A stretch of DNA of 34,423 nt from DASPTT01 sp035623275 (GTDB lineage Bacteria; Actinomycetota; Acidimicrobiia; Acidimicrobiales; UBA8190). The stretch lies in NCBI GenBank assembly GCA_035623275.1, contig DASPTT010000109.1, positions 1 to 34,423 of the forward strand, given 5' to 3'. The position numbers and the translations under genes are program-made. Under the pieces are notes generated by a model. It was not told the origin of the DNA. It made no database searches and saw only the letters and a list, made by a program, of their open reading frames with translations. The stretch's first letter is position 1. The number at the start of each line of letters is the position of its first letter. This document shows, one piece after another, positions 9,212 through 16,918 of this stretch.

Positions 9212-9396
9212 CGGACCTCCGCCCGGGCGCGGTGGGCTGGTCCAGACCCGCTCACCCTCGTCGCCGACGCTCGGCCCTGGCACTGCGATCCACCGATCTG
9301 CCCCGCCACGGCGGCAGGACCCCCCGGGAGGTATCGGCACCGTCCGGCCCGGGCTGAACCCGCCGGCGGGGGCACGATCGGTGCGCCCCGAGGGCG

Positions 9397-10428
9397 CTAC
9401 ACGGGAAGCGACAGCCGCCAGGCGGCGTCGACGCCCGAGACGAGCGCCCGGGCCACCAGCGACGCGCCGGCTGCAGTGAGCCCCACGCCGTCCCCCGTGC
9501 GCACGCGGACGGGCGTGCCCGTCGGCCCGGGCAGCGTCGTGGCGTACGCGCCCGCGCCGGTGGACAGCACGGGCCATGACGCCACGTACAGCGCTCCCGC
9601 CGTGGCCTGCGCGGCGTCCTGGTACACGCCGTCGAGCTCCTGGTTGGCCGTGCTTGCCGCCGCCGACGGCACCGGCGGCATCCCGATCCACACGAGGCGG
9701 GCGCCGGCGCCCGTGGCCTCCCCCGCCAGCTGGCGGGCGCGGCGATCGTACGCGCCGAGCCACGCGGGCGACCCCGGCATCGCGGTGGTGCCGGCGTCGG
9801 TGATGGGCTGGCGGTCGTCGGTCCCCAGCGCGACCACGACCAGCTCGGCGCGCGTCTGGAGCAGGTCACCGGCCAGCACGCTCAGCCAGTCGACGGGCGC
9901 CGTCTCGGCCAGGCCCGAGCCCGGCCGGGCGTCCACCGTCAGCGCCAGCAGGCGGGCGGCCGCCGGGTCCGCCCGCAGACCGGCCTCGACGTCCGCAGCC
10001 AGCGCGTCGCCGACGAGGAGCACCCGGAGGGGCGCGGCGGCGCTGGGCGTGCGCAGCGGCGTCAGGGCCACGGTCGACCCTGCGGCCCGCGTCACCGGTG
10101 CCGGGGCGCCGGTGGTTCCCCCCACCCCGGACACGACGGCGGCCGACGTCGTCGGCGGCGGCGGGACGCGCCGGGCGACGGGACGCGTCGGCGAGCCACC
10201 GCCCGGCGACACGGCGACGAGGATCCCCACGACGACCGCCACCACCGCGAGCACAGGAACGATCGTGTGTCGCAGCAGCCGCTGCCGGCGCGCCCGGCTG
10301 CGCGCCTCGCGTTGCGAGCGCAACGTGGCCATGCGCTCGGCGCGGCTCGCCGACGGCGCGTCGAGCACGGCGACGGACGCCGGTTCTTCTCGTGTTGCGG
10401 ACAACGTCCCGACTCGCTCCAGTCCCAC
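9397..10428 (-). CDS. membrane-anchored SGNH-hydrolase-like protein with lost catalytic residues
   Basis: The 343-residue protein has a basic N-terminal 50 residues, a transmembrane helix at about 55-73, a Pro/Thr/Gly-rich linker to about 130, and a flavodoxin-like domain outside the membrane. The layout fits the SGNH/DUF459 group: RVLLVGDALAADV in block I, VVVALGTDDRQ in block III and DGVGLTAAGA in block V. In active members these read GDS, GxND and DxxH. Here the nucleophile position is Ala142, the oxyanion Asn is Asp and the His position is Gly316. I infer a non-catalytic binding domain or a strongly diverged enzyme. The start is a GTG, with TAGCCT 24 bases upstream. It is divergent from the PIG-L gene. 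Confidence 0.75.
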   Translation of the reverse strand: MGLERVGTLSATREEPASVAVLDAPSASRAERMATLRSQREARSRARRQRLLRHTIVPVLAVVAVVVGILVAVSPGGGSPTRPVARRVPPPPTTSAAVVSGVGGTTGAPAPVTRAAGSTVALTPLRTPSAAAPLRVLLVGDALAADVEAGLRADPAAARLLALTVDARPGSGLAETAPVDWLSVLAGDLLQTRAELVVVALGTDDRQPITDAGTTAMPGSPAWLGAYDRRARQLAGEATGAGARLVWIGMPPVPSAAASTANQELDGVYQDAAQATAGALYVASWPVLSTGAGAYATTLPGPTGTPVRVRTGDGVGLTAAGASLVARALVSGVDAAWRLSLPV

Positions 10429-10452
10429 CGTCGTGCCCGTCTGCCCGGGGGC

Positions 10453-10458
10453 AGGCTA
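10453..10458 (-). promoter_or_regulatory. -10-like hexamer TAGCCT for the SGNH-like gene
   Basis: TAGCCT on the minus strand ends 24 bases before the GTG at 10428. An identical hexamer serves the divergent gene on the other side of this 176-base gap. Confidence 0.35.
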
Positions 10459-10588
10459 GCGCCGGGCCCGGGCGGCTCCCGGTCTTTCCTCCCCCTGCAC
10501 GCAGGCGGCGCCGACCTGGCCACTGACCGCGCGCGGGCGCGCCAGGCTCCGCGCGCCGGCGCGCGACGCAGCCACGAGACGAGGTCGC

Positions 10589-10594
10589 TAGCCT
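10589..10594 (+). promoter_or_regulatory. -10-like hexamer TAGCCT for the PIG-L gene
   Basis: TAGCCT ends 10 bases before the ATG at 10605, so the message would have almost no leader. No Shine-Dalgarno sequence is visible near the start. Confidence 0.45.
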
Positions 10595-10604
10595 GCAGCG
10601 CACC

Positions 10605-11399
10605 ATGGCCACGGCGGTGTTCTTCCACGCCCATCCCGACGACGAGTCGATCACCACCGGCGGCACCATGGCCAAGCTGGCGGCCGAGGGGCACCGGGTC
10701 GTGCTCGTCACCGCGACGCGTGGCGAGCTGGGCGAGGTCCCCGAGGGCATGCTGGCCGCGGGCGAGACCCTCGCCGACCGGCGGGCGCGGGAGCTGGCGG
10801 CCGCCTGCGAGGCGCTCGGGGTGGCCCGGCAGGTCTTCCTCGGCTACCACGACTCCGGCATGGACGGGACGCCCGAGAACGACGACCCGTCGTGCTTCTG
10901 GCAGGCGGACGTCGACCAGGCCGCGCATCGCCTGCGCGCGCTGCTCGATGAGGAGCAGGCGGCAGTCCTCGTCGCCTACGACGAGCACGGCAACTACGGC
11001 CACCCCGATCACGTCCAGGTCCACCGGGTCGGCCTGCGTGCCGGGGAGATGGCCGGCATCCCCCGAGTCTTCATGGCCACCACCAACCGCGACCACCTGC
11101 TTTCCCTGGCCGACGTGGCCGCCGATCTCGGCATACCCATGGACGACGAGCAGCGGGCGTTCATCGCTGAGCTCGGCGTGCTCGACGCGCGGATCACCAC
11201 GGCCGTCGACGTCCGCGGATACCTGGCGCACAAGCGCAGTGCCATGGAGGCGCACGCCAGTCAGATCCACGACACGTCGTTCTTCCTGAGCATGCCGGCC
11301 GAGGCCTTCGCCGCGGTCTGGGGCACCGAGTGGTTCATCCGGGTCGGCGCGTCCGTGCCCGACCCGAAGGAGGACTCGTTGCTGGCAACGGGCGTCTGA
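10605..11399 (+). CDS. PIG-L/LmbE family deacetylase, MshB-like
   Basis: The 264-residue enzyme has the zinc-binding AHPDDE at residues about 9-14 and the third ligand in YGHPDHVQVH, the hallmarks of GlcNAc-PI/GlcNAc-inositol de-N-acetylases. LGYHDSGMDGTP and the following FWQADVDQAAHRL resemble MshB, the mycothiol-pathway deacetylase that acts on GlcNAc-Ins, more than Mca. Actinobacteria often hold several paralogues, so a mycothiol role is possible but not shown. The C-terminal part with AMEAHASQI is also family-typical. It is monocistronic: divergent from the SGNH-like gene and convergent with the HtrA gene 39 bases downstream. Confidence 0.85.
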   Translation: MATAVFFHAHPDDESITTGGTMAKLAAEGHRVVLVTATRGELGEVPEGMLAAGETLADRRARELAAACEALGVARQVFLGYHDSGMDGTPENDDPSCFWQADVDQAAHRLRALLDEEQAAVLVAYDEHGNYGHPDHVQVHRVGLRAGEMAGIPRVFMATTNRDHLLSLADVAADLGIPMDDEQRAFIAELGVLDARITTAVDVRGYLAHKRSAMEAHASQIHDTSFFLSMPAEAFAAVWGTEWFIRVGASVPDPKEDSLLATGV

Positions 11400-11438
11400 C
11401 GAGGCGGCGCTAGGGCACACCCCGGCTGGGGACCACCG

Positions 11439-12863
11439 CTAGTCCCCCGCCGTGGACCCGAGCGTCGCCTTGACGGTCAGCTTCTGCTGGCCCCGCCACA
11501 ACGTGACGGTCACCTTGTCGCCAGGCTTGGCGGCGCCCACCGCGGTCGTGAGAGCGGCGGCGGAGTCGACGGTCTTGCCGTCGAAGGCCACGATCACGTC
11601 ACCCTGCTCGATCCCCGCGGCCGCCGCGGGCGATGCGCTCACGACTCGCACCACCACCGCGCCCGTCGAAGGGACGAAGTCGTAGGCCTGCTTCAGCTGA
11701 GGCGTCAGGTCCTCGACCTCCACCCCGAGATAGGCGCGGTGCATGACCACCGCTCCCCCTTGGCGCAGGGTCGGCAGGAGCCCCTCGATCGTCGAGGAGG
11801 GGATGGCGAAGCCGATGTTCTCGGCCGGCGCGTTGTCGGCGCTCGAGGAGGCCACCGCCGTGTTCATGCCGATCACCTGGCCCACCGAGTCCACCAGTGC
11901 GCCGCCGGAGTTCCCCGAGTTGATGGCAGCGTCGGTCTGGATCATGTTCGAGAGGTTCTCGACCTGGCCGCCGCCGACGTCTCCGGCCTGCACGGTGCGC
12001 CCCAGGGCGGACACGATCCCCGACGTCACGGTGGGCGTGCCGGCCGAGAGCCCCAACGCGTTGCCGATGGCGATGACGGCATCGCCCACCTGCAGCTGGG
12101 TCGAGTCGCCGAAAATGACCGGCTGGAGGCCCGCCGGCGGGGCCACGATCTTGAGCAGCGCGAGGTCGTGGGTGGGATCGGCCCCCACGACGGTGGCGCC
12201 GAGGGCCACCGTCTTGCCGTAGAGCGTGACCGTGATAGAGCTGGCGTTGGCGATGACATGGTTGTTTGTCAGCACCTGGCCGTCGGTGGTGAGGATCATG
12301 CCCGTCCCCTGGTCCTCGAACGTCCCGCCGGTGCCGGACCCGGTCGCGTCGATCGACACCACCTGGGGCGCGACCTTCTGCACGATCGCGGGGATCGACG
12401 CGCCACCGGAGAGGGCCGGGCCCGGCGAGACCTCGCGCACGGTGTTGGTCCCCGCCGACGGCCCGCTGTCGTCGAGGAGCAGCGCCGTGACCGCGCCCAG
12501 CGCGCCACCCGCGATCGCCCCCGCCACTGCGCCCACCAGCCAGGGCCGTGCCCACCGGCGCGTCCGTGCCGTGGCACCCGCTCCCCCGTCGTCGGTGCGG
12601 CGCTGCGACGACACCGTGGGCGGGTCGTAGGGATCGCCCGGCCCGACGACCACCGTCGGCCCCGGGATCTCCCATCCGGGGATGGCCGGCGGCGGGATGG
12701 GCGCGGTGACGTCCCACGGGGGGGCGCCGGCCGGCGTCGAGGTGCCCGGCGCCGCCGCCTCGGTGCCCTCCGGTGGCGCGGACGCGGCGGACCCGTTGCC
12801 CTCCCCGCCGCCCGGCGGCGGCCCCGACACGCTCACACCGAGCTCTTCCCGCTCGTTGTCCAC
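11439..12863 (-). CDS. htrA: HtrA/DegP-type membrane serine protease with PDZ domain
   Basis: The 474-residue protein has a Pro/Gly-rich cytoplasmic segment of about 100 residues, one transmembrane helix at about 108-130, a trypsin-like domain and a C-terminal PDZ domain at about 375-470. The triad is visible as His202 in VLTNNHVIANAS, Asp233 in DPTHDLALLKI and Ser319 in INSGNSGGALVD. Family members degrade or refold damaged envelope proteins, with the PDZ domain sensing substrate C-termini. The GTG at 12863 is chosen because AGGAG precedes it by 8 bases. The open frame extends upstream to 13208 without homology. A TATTCT hexamer about 75 bases upstream is a likely promoter element. Confidence 0.9.
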   Translation of the reverse strand: MDNEREELGVSVSGPPPGGGEGNGSAASAPPEGTEAAAPGTSTPAGAPPWDVTAPIPPPAIPGWEIPGPTVVVGPGDPYDPPTVSSQRRTDDGGAGATARTRRWARPWLVGAVAGAIAGGALGAVTALLLDDSGPSAGTNTVREVSPGPALSGGASIPAIVQKVAPQVVSIDATGSGTGGTFEDQGTGMILTTDGQVLTNNHVIANASSITVTLYGKTVALGATVVGADPTHDLALLKIVAPPAGLQPVIFGDSTQLQVGDAVIAIGNALGLSAGTPTVTSGIVSALGRTVQAGDVGGGQVENLSNMIQTDAAINSGNSGGALVDSVGQVIGMNTAVASSSADNAPAENIGFAIPSSTIEGLLPTLRQGGAVVMHRAYLGVEVEDLTPQLKQAYDFVPSTGAVVVRVVSASPAAAAGIEQGDVIVAFDGKTVDSAAALTTAVGAAKPGDKVTVTLWRGQQKLTVKATLGSTAGD

Positions 12864-12939
12864 GACACATGCTCCTGCACTCTGGTCCGCCCCATCCGCG
12901 GACCGCCGCACCCCGTCCTTCCGGCGTCGTGCGGGACTC

Positions 12940-12945
12940 AGAATA
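12940..12945 (-). promoter_or_regulatory. -10-like hexamer TATTCT for htrA
   Basis: TATTCT on the minus strand is among the best -10 matches in the window and leaves a leader of about 70 bases before the GTG at 12863. No convincing -35 is seen. Confidence 0.4.
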
Positions 12946-13067
12946 GAGAGTGGCGCCCACCGGCCGCGTGCACCGGCGGCCGCCCTGGTCCCGGGCCCCG
13001 GCCCGGGGCGGATCCCCTCGTCGGCCGCCGCGACCCGCCCAAGATCACGACCCGGGCGGGGCGAGGG

Positions 13068-13073
13068 TAGCGT
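13068..13073 (+). promoter_or_regulatory. -10-like hexamer TAGCGT for the 13085 gene
   Basis: TAGCGT ends 11 bases before the ATG at 13085, again consistent with a very short or absent leader. Confidence 0.4.
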
Positions 13074-13084
13074 TGTCGCCCGGC

Positions 13085-14386
13085 ATGGCCCGCAAGATCG
13101 AGATCGAGCTGACGAGCCGACGCGACGACGGCTCCTGGACATGGCGCGCCGCCGGCGCGCGCGAGCCGCGCGGCTCGGTGGACGCCGCCGTGCTTCCCGC
13201 GGGCGCACGCGTCGGCGACGTCCTGCGGGCCGAGGCCGAGTTCGACATCGACGGCATCGTCCTCACCTCGGCGGTGCCCACCCGCCCGGCTGCGGGGGAC
13301 GCGTCGTCCGCGGCGACCCGGATCGAGATCCTCGGTTCCGGCCGCGAGGCGACCGGTGTCTCCGTGTCGCTGGCGCCGGGCAAGCGCCCGCGCCGCGAGG
13401 AGGGCGAGCGCCGGCCGCGCCGGGAGCCCCGCGCCCCCGGCCGTGGACGGGAGCGCGAACGCGAGCGTGCCGACGCAGGAGCACGCGAGGAAGGCGAGGG
13501 CGCGGGCCGGGGTCGAGGGCCCCGTCCCGAACGGGCGCCCCGGGCCGAACGGGCGCCCCGGGCCGAACGCGGCGCACGCCCCGACCGCAGCGGTGCCGGC
13601 CGCCCGAGGCGCCTGCAGACGGTCACCACCAACCGCAACGCCATGCTCGCCGAGCTGCGGCCCGAGGAGCTCCCCGTCGCCGAGCAGTTGATCCGCGGCG
13701 GCGTGCCGGCCGTGCGCCAGGCCATCGACGAGCAGAACACCCGGGCGCGCAGCGAGGGCCGGGCCGAGGTGGCGCCGGAGCCGCTCATGGCGATGGCCGA
13801 GACACTGCTCCCTCGCGTCAACCTCGCCATCTGGAAGGACCGCGCCGCGGCGGTGCGCAGCGCGGGCAACGACGCCCCCCTGCGGGAGCTGCGTGCCGTG
13901 GTGGCCAGCGCGTCGACCGTCAGCCTGGACGACGACGGTCGGGCCACGGCGGCCGAGCTGCGCAGGGTGCTGGACCAGCGGGTCAAGGCGATGCTCGACC
14001 GCTGGCTGGCGTCCATCGCCGACAACCTCGACGCGGAGCGGACCCTCGACGCGTTGCGAGCCTCCGCGCGCCCACCCGATCGCGCCGCTCGTGTCCCGGC
14101 CGAGCTGGCCGTGCGCCTGTCGAACGCCGCCGGGGTGGCGATGACGCCGACGGTCCCCGAGCAGGAGTGGTCGGCGCTCCTCGACGCCGTCTTGGACTCC
14201 CCGGTGCGCCGCACCGTCAAGCCCCAGGGCCTGCCCGAGGGGGCCGGCGAGGAGCTGCTGACGAAGGCTCGCCGCGCCGCCGGCCTCGTGCCCGAGCTGG
14301 CCCGGCTGCTCGGGCTCCCCATCCCGCCCCCACCGGGGCCACGCAGGGCGCCCACGGGCGGCGCCCTGACCTCTCGCCGCGCCTGA
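13085..14386 (+). CDS. uncharacterised protein with OB-like N-terminus and Arg-rich low-complexity middle
   Basis: I do not recognise a named family for this 433-residue protein. Residues 1-95 look like a small beta domain (ARKIEIELTSRRDDGSWTW, VGDVLRAEAEFDIDGIVL). Residues about 96-178 are low complexity, rich in Arg, Glu, Gly and Pro, with a short repeat PERAPRA/AERAPRA/AERGARP. Residues about 180-433 are predicted helical, with NAMLAELRPEELPVAEQLI and EPLMAMAETLLPRVNLAIWK. The charged middle and the OB-like start suggest RNA or ribosome contact, but this is inference only. The ATG has a TAGCGT hexamer nearby. It converges on the Nudix gene, and the 78-base gap contains a palindrome GGGCGGCCGCCC without a U-run. 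Confidence 0.75.
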   Translation: MARKIEIELTSRRDDGSWTWRAAGAREPRGSVDAAVLPAGARVGDVLRAEAEFDIDGIVLTSAVPTRPAAGDASSAATRIEILGSGREATGVSVSLAPGKRPRREEGERRPRREPRAPGRGRERERERADAGAREEGEGAGRGRGPRPERAPRAERAPRAERGARPDRSGAGRPRRLQTVTTNRNAMLAELRPEELPVAEQLIRGGVPAVRQAIDEQNTRARSEGRAEVAPEPLMAMAETLLPRVNLAIWKDRAAAVRSAGNDAPLRELRAVVASASTVSLDDDGRATAAELRRVLDQRVKAMLDRWLASIADNLDAERTLDALRASARPPDRAARVPAELAVRLSNAAGVAMTPTVPEQEWSALLDAVLDSPVRRTVKPQGLPEGAGEELLTKARRAAGLVPELARLLGLPIPPPPGPRRAPTGGALTSRRA

Positions 14387-14464
14387 GGACGCGGGCGGCC
14401 GCCCGGGAGCGGGCAGCGCCCGCCGGGCAGGCGCCGCCGGGGCACACCGGAGCGCGTCGGGCAG

Positions 14465-14899
14465 TCAGCGTGTGAGCACGCCGTGGTTGACGAGGAACGC
14501 CTCGAGCCCGGACACGAGATCGAGGCCGGCCACGTCCTCGAGCACCACCCACGCCGCCGCCGTGGCGTCGGACGAGGCCGTGGGCTGCGCGGGTCCGTCG
14601 ACGGTCACGGCGAAGTCGAGGATCACGAAGTGATGGCCCGGGCCCCGGCGTTCCGCCCACCCCACCAGGGCCCCACAGCGCACCCGGAGCCCCGTCTCCT
14701 CGTACACCTCCCGCACCAGCGCCTCGGCGACGCTCTCCCCCGGCTCGACCCGCCCACCGGGGAGGCTCCATCGGCCGCGCTCGGGCGCGTGGGCGCGTCG
14801 CACGAGGAGCAGCGCACCGTCCCGCACCGCGACGGCCCCCACCGCGGCAACGGGGCGCGGCGGCCCCGACCCCGGCGCCTCGGGCGCCGCGTCGCTCAT
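14465..14899 (-). CDS. Nudix hydrolase
   Basis: The 144-residue protein contains an intact Nudix box, GGRVEPGESVAEALVREV followed by YEETGL, matching GX5EX7REUXEEXGU. It should hydrolyse a nucleoside diphosphate linked to another group. The substrate cannot be told from sequence. Length is normal for a single-domain Nudix enzyme. It is the last gene of a minus-strand operon after the GNAT gene. Its ATG overlaps the stop of a seven-codon reading frame that itself overlaps the GNAT stop, so translation may be handed on from the upstream gene. Confidence 0.88.
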   Translation of the reverse strand: MSDAAPEAPGSGPPRPVAAVGAVAVRDGALLLVRRAHAPERGRWSLPGGRVEPGESVAEALVREVYEETGLRVRCGALVGWAERRGPGHHFVILDFAVTVDGPAQPTASSDATAAAWVVLEDVAGLDLVSGLEAFLVNHGVLTR

Positions 14900-14919
14900 C
14901 CGGGCGGGGCGTCGCTCAT
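14889..14919. repeat. 11-bp direct repeat GCGTCGCTCAT at the Nudix start
   Basis: GCGTCGCTCAT occurs at 14889-14899 and 14909-14919, 20 bases apart. Each copy ends in a start codon on the minus strand, so it appears to be a small duplication of the Nudix start region. Confidence 0.7.
14896..14919 (-). CDS. seven-codon relay reading frame MSDAPPG between GNAT and Nudix genes
   Basis: The GNAT stop TGA overlaps an ATG at 14919. That ATG opens a frame MSDAPPG that ends at a TGA overlapping the Nudix ATG at 14899. Both junctions have the ATGA form used for termination-reinitiation. The frame is too short to have a product role. Confidence 0.35.
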   Translation of the reverse strand: MSDAPPG

Positions 14920-15419
14920 TCGAGGGACCGGTGCATGGTGATCACGCGGGCCTTGAACCCCGCCCCCTCGAGGAGGTTCTTCGTGTCGCGGTCCCCGGGC
15001 AGCGCGGCGACGTCCACCCCGCGGCAGCCTGCGGCGCGAAAGGAGGCGACCAACGCCTCGACGAGCGCGCGTCCGATGCCGAGCTGCCGGGCCGCCGGCT
15101 CGACGTAGCAGCCGTCGATCACGCCGATGGACGCCTCGCCCACCTCGTCCACCCGGCCCACGCCCAGGGCGACCACGTGCCCCTCGAGCAGACCCACGAG
15201 CACGCGTCGGCGATCGTCGGCGAGCAGGCGCGCCAACCCCCCCGGGCGCAGCAGCGCCTTGGCCACCAGCCCCGCCTCGCGCCGGGTGAACAGCGGCCCG
15301 CCGCGCACGCCGGCGAGGCCGGCCAGGGCCGCCTGGCACAGCTCGGCACAGCGGGGGGCGTCGGCCGCCGTGGCGGGCCGGACCATGTCCGGGTCGTCGG
15401 CCGCGTCCGGGCCCGGCAT
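14916..15419 (-). CDS. GNAT family N-acetyltransferase
   Basis: The 167-residue protein starts with VRPATAADAPRCAELC, the usual first strand and helix of GNAT enzymes. It carries the acetyl-CoA loop QLGIGRALVEALVA (Q/RxxGxG/A) at about residue 115 and ends in LLEGAGFKARVITMHRSLE, the typical last strand. It should transfer an acetyl group from acetyl-CoA to an amine, with unknown acceptor. It sits in the DUF4193-helical protein-GNAT-Nudix operon, 17 bases downstream of the 15437 gene. The ATG at 15419 has no clear Shine-Dalgarno sequence, and the methionine at residue 12 (MVRPATAAD) is an alternative start. Confidence 0.85.
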   Translation of the reverse strand: MPGPDAADDPDMVRPATAADAPRCAELCQAALAGLAGVRGGPLFTRREAGLVAKALLRPGGLARLLADDRRRVLVGLLEGHVVALGVGRVDEVGEASIGVIDGCYVEPAARQLGIGRALVEALVASFRAAGCRGVDVAALPGDRDTKNLLEGAGFKARVITMHRSLE

Positions 15420-15436
15420 CGCCGTGCCGCGGCGCG

Positions 15437-16015
15437 TCAGCCCGCGCCCGGAGGGGCGCCCGTGAGCAGCTGGTCGACCCGGCTCAGGATCGTGCGGCGC
15501 CCCCGGGTGGCCCGCTCGTGGGAGCGGACCTCCTCCAGCTCCCGGTCCGAGAGGCCGTCGAGGCGCTGGACCACCTGGGAGGCCGACAGGCTGTCGTAGC
15601 CGGGGATGGCGAGGTGCGAGCTCTCGGCCCTGCCGTCGCCCGACGCGGGGGCGCCGAGGCCGTTGGCGCCCTCGCCGGTCACACCGCCGTGGGCGGGCTC
15701 CTGCGCGTCGTCGTCGGCGCGCTCGCCGCCTCCGGTCGCGGCGCCAGGGGCGGAGCCCGCATGGGTGGTCGGGCCGGCAGGCGCCGCGGGCCCGCCCGCG
15801 GCGGTCCACTCCTCCATCTTCTGCCGGCCCATCTGCACGGCGAACTGGCCGACGAGCCGGGCCGTGTGTACCTGGCCCTCCACCCGGTGGCGCCCTTTGT
15901 CGACGAGCTTGGGGAACTCCTCGCGGATGGTGATGGCCAGCCCGGTCGGCGCGAAGAAGGCCACGTCGAGCAGGCGCTGCAGGGGCGACCGCTCCGCGCT
16001 CATCGCACTGCCCAC
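15437..16015 (-). CDS. conserved actinobacterial helical protein of unknown function
   Basis: The 192-residue product has two conserved-looking ends joined by a Gly/Ala-rich linker (about residues 75-130). The N-terminal part (LLDVAFFAPTGLAITIREEF, then VEGQVHTARLVGQFAVQMG) is a helical region. The C-terminal part (IPGYDSLSASQVVQRLDGL, then RELEEVRSHERATRGRRTIL) resembles the short helical motif seen at the end of many mycobacterial and streptomycete proteins, including ones annotated as lipid-droplet-associated. No catalytic motif is visible. The start is a GTG at 16015. An ATG at 16003, four codons later, is equally possible. It is the second gene in the operon headed by the DUF4193 gene. 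Confidence 0.7.
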   Translation of the reverse strand: MGSAMSAERSPLQRLLDVAFFAPTGLAITIREEFPKLVDKGRHRVEGQVHTARLVGQFAVQMGRQKMEEWTAAGGPAAPAGPTTHAGSAPGAATGGGERADDDAQEPAHGGVTGEGANGLGAPASGDGRAESSHLAIPGYDSLSASQVVQRLDGLSDRELEEVRSHERATRGRRTILSRVDQLLTGAPPGAG

Positions 16016-16040
16016 CGCCCCCGACCCGCGTCGGCCCCCG

Positions 16041-16517
16041 TCACACGCAGTCCCTGCACAGCTTGCGCTTGGGGTCGGCCAGCTGGCTGGAGTGCTTCAC
16101 CAGGAAGCACGAGGAGCAGACGAACTCGTCGGGCTGCTTGGGCAGGACCCGATCGGCGATCTCGGAGCGGTCGTCGGGCTCGGCGACGTCCTCGTCCTCC
16201 TCTTCCTCCTCCTCGACGACGAGCCGCTCCTTGAGGATCTGGTCGAGGCTGGCCTCGACGTCCTCGTCCTCGACCTCCTCCTCTTCCTCCTCGCCCTCCT
16301 CGGTGTGGGCGGGCGCCGGTGCGACCGTGGCGACGACGGCCTCCTCCTCGACGTCGACGTCGACGGCGCCCTCGCCCTCGTCCTCCTCGAGCTCGTCCTC
16401 GTCGACGAGCTCCTCCTCGTCGAGGTCCTCCTCCAGTGCCTCCTCGTCGAGCTCGTCCTCGTCGACGAGCTCCTCGAGCTCGTCGGGTTCAGCCACGTCG
16501 TCCAGCTCGTCGGCCAT
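16041..16517 (-). CDS. DUF4193-family acidic protein with C-terminal zinc knuckle
   Basis: The 158-residue protein ends in RVLPKQPDEFVCSSCFLVKH and a final CRDC pair, the CxxC...CxxC signature of the actinobacterial DUF4193 family, which probably binds zinc. Usual members are about 100 residues. Here the N-terminal about 95 residues are an almost continuous run of Glu and Asp with the recurring unit LVDEDELDEE/LVDEDELEED. The function of DUF4193 is unknown. Of the two adjacent ATGs, the second at 16517 is 5 bases from the AAGGG ribosome binding site and the first at 16520 only 2, so the second is preferred. It heads a four-gene operon. Confidence 0.82.
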   Translation of the reverse strand: MADELDDVAEPDELEELVDEDELDEEALEEDLDEEELVDEDELEEDEGEGAVDVDVEEEAVVATVAPAPAHTEEGEEEEEEVEDEDVEASLDQILKERLVVEEEEEEDEDVAEPDDRSEIADRVLPKQPDEFVCSSCFLVKHSSQLADPKRKLCRDCV

Positions 16518-16520
16518 CAT

Positions 16521-16918
16521 CGCCCTTCAGGTGGTCGTTTGACGCCGGGGGAGCATACAGGCTCTCCTCCGGTGTCCGACCAGCACCGAGCCGAGCGCGA
16601 ATGCCCAGCGTGACCCGCTGTCCGACGCCCGATTTCGTGGACCGACGTGCCGACGGGGGCGGCAGGGCCCGGGGACCTTTGGTGCCGTCGCCACCGCCCG
16701 ACGCATCCGTCGTCGCGGCCATGGGACGTTCTCTACTCGGTCCCCCGGGCCACCCTCCGCCTCTCACAGCATCCCCCCCTCGGAGATCCGTCCACCCGTC
16801 ACCGGGATGGTCGGCCCGTTGGGGCGTCTGGGACTGGCCGCACACTACGCCGCGCGCGCCCGAGGTCGTCAAGTGGTGTCTCCCGACCGGGACCAGGGAC
16901 TTCCCGCGTCGATCCTGG
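16521..16918. other. 398-base gene-free stretch
   Basis: Apart from the promoter hexamer near the DUF4193 start, I see no coding signal, RNA gene or convincing repeat here. A weak imperfect hairpin (GTCTCCC paired with GGGAC, about 16878-16900) lies just beyond the thyX-like stop and might end that transcript, but it lacks a U-run. Confidence 0.5.
16552..16557 (-). promoter_or_regulatory. -10-like hexamer TATGCT for the DUF4193 operon
   Basis: TATGCT on the minus strand would place the transcript start about 28 bases before the ATG, leaving a leader that contains AAGGG. No firm -35 was found. Confidence 0.35.

Noticed and set aside
10605..11399. Naming the PIG-L gene mshB
   Set aside because: The motifs fit MshB best, but close paralogues are frequent and no other mycothiol gene is adjacent.
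14391..14405. GGGCGGCCGCCC palindrome between convergent genes as a terminator
   Set aside because: No U-run on either side, and such GC palindromes are expected at this base composition.
16539..16557. TTGACG followed by TACAGG as a plus-strand promoter
   Set aside because: The spacing is about 11 bases, too short, and no gene follows on the plus strand.
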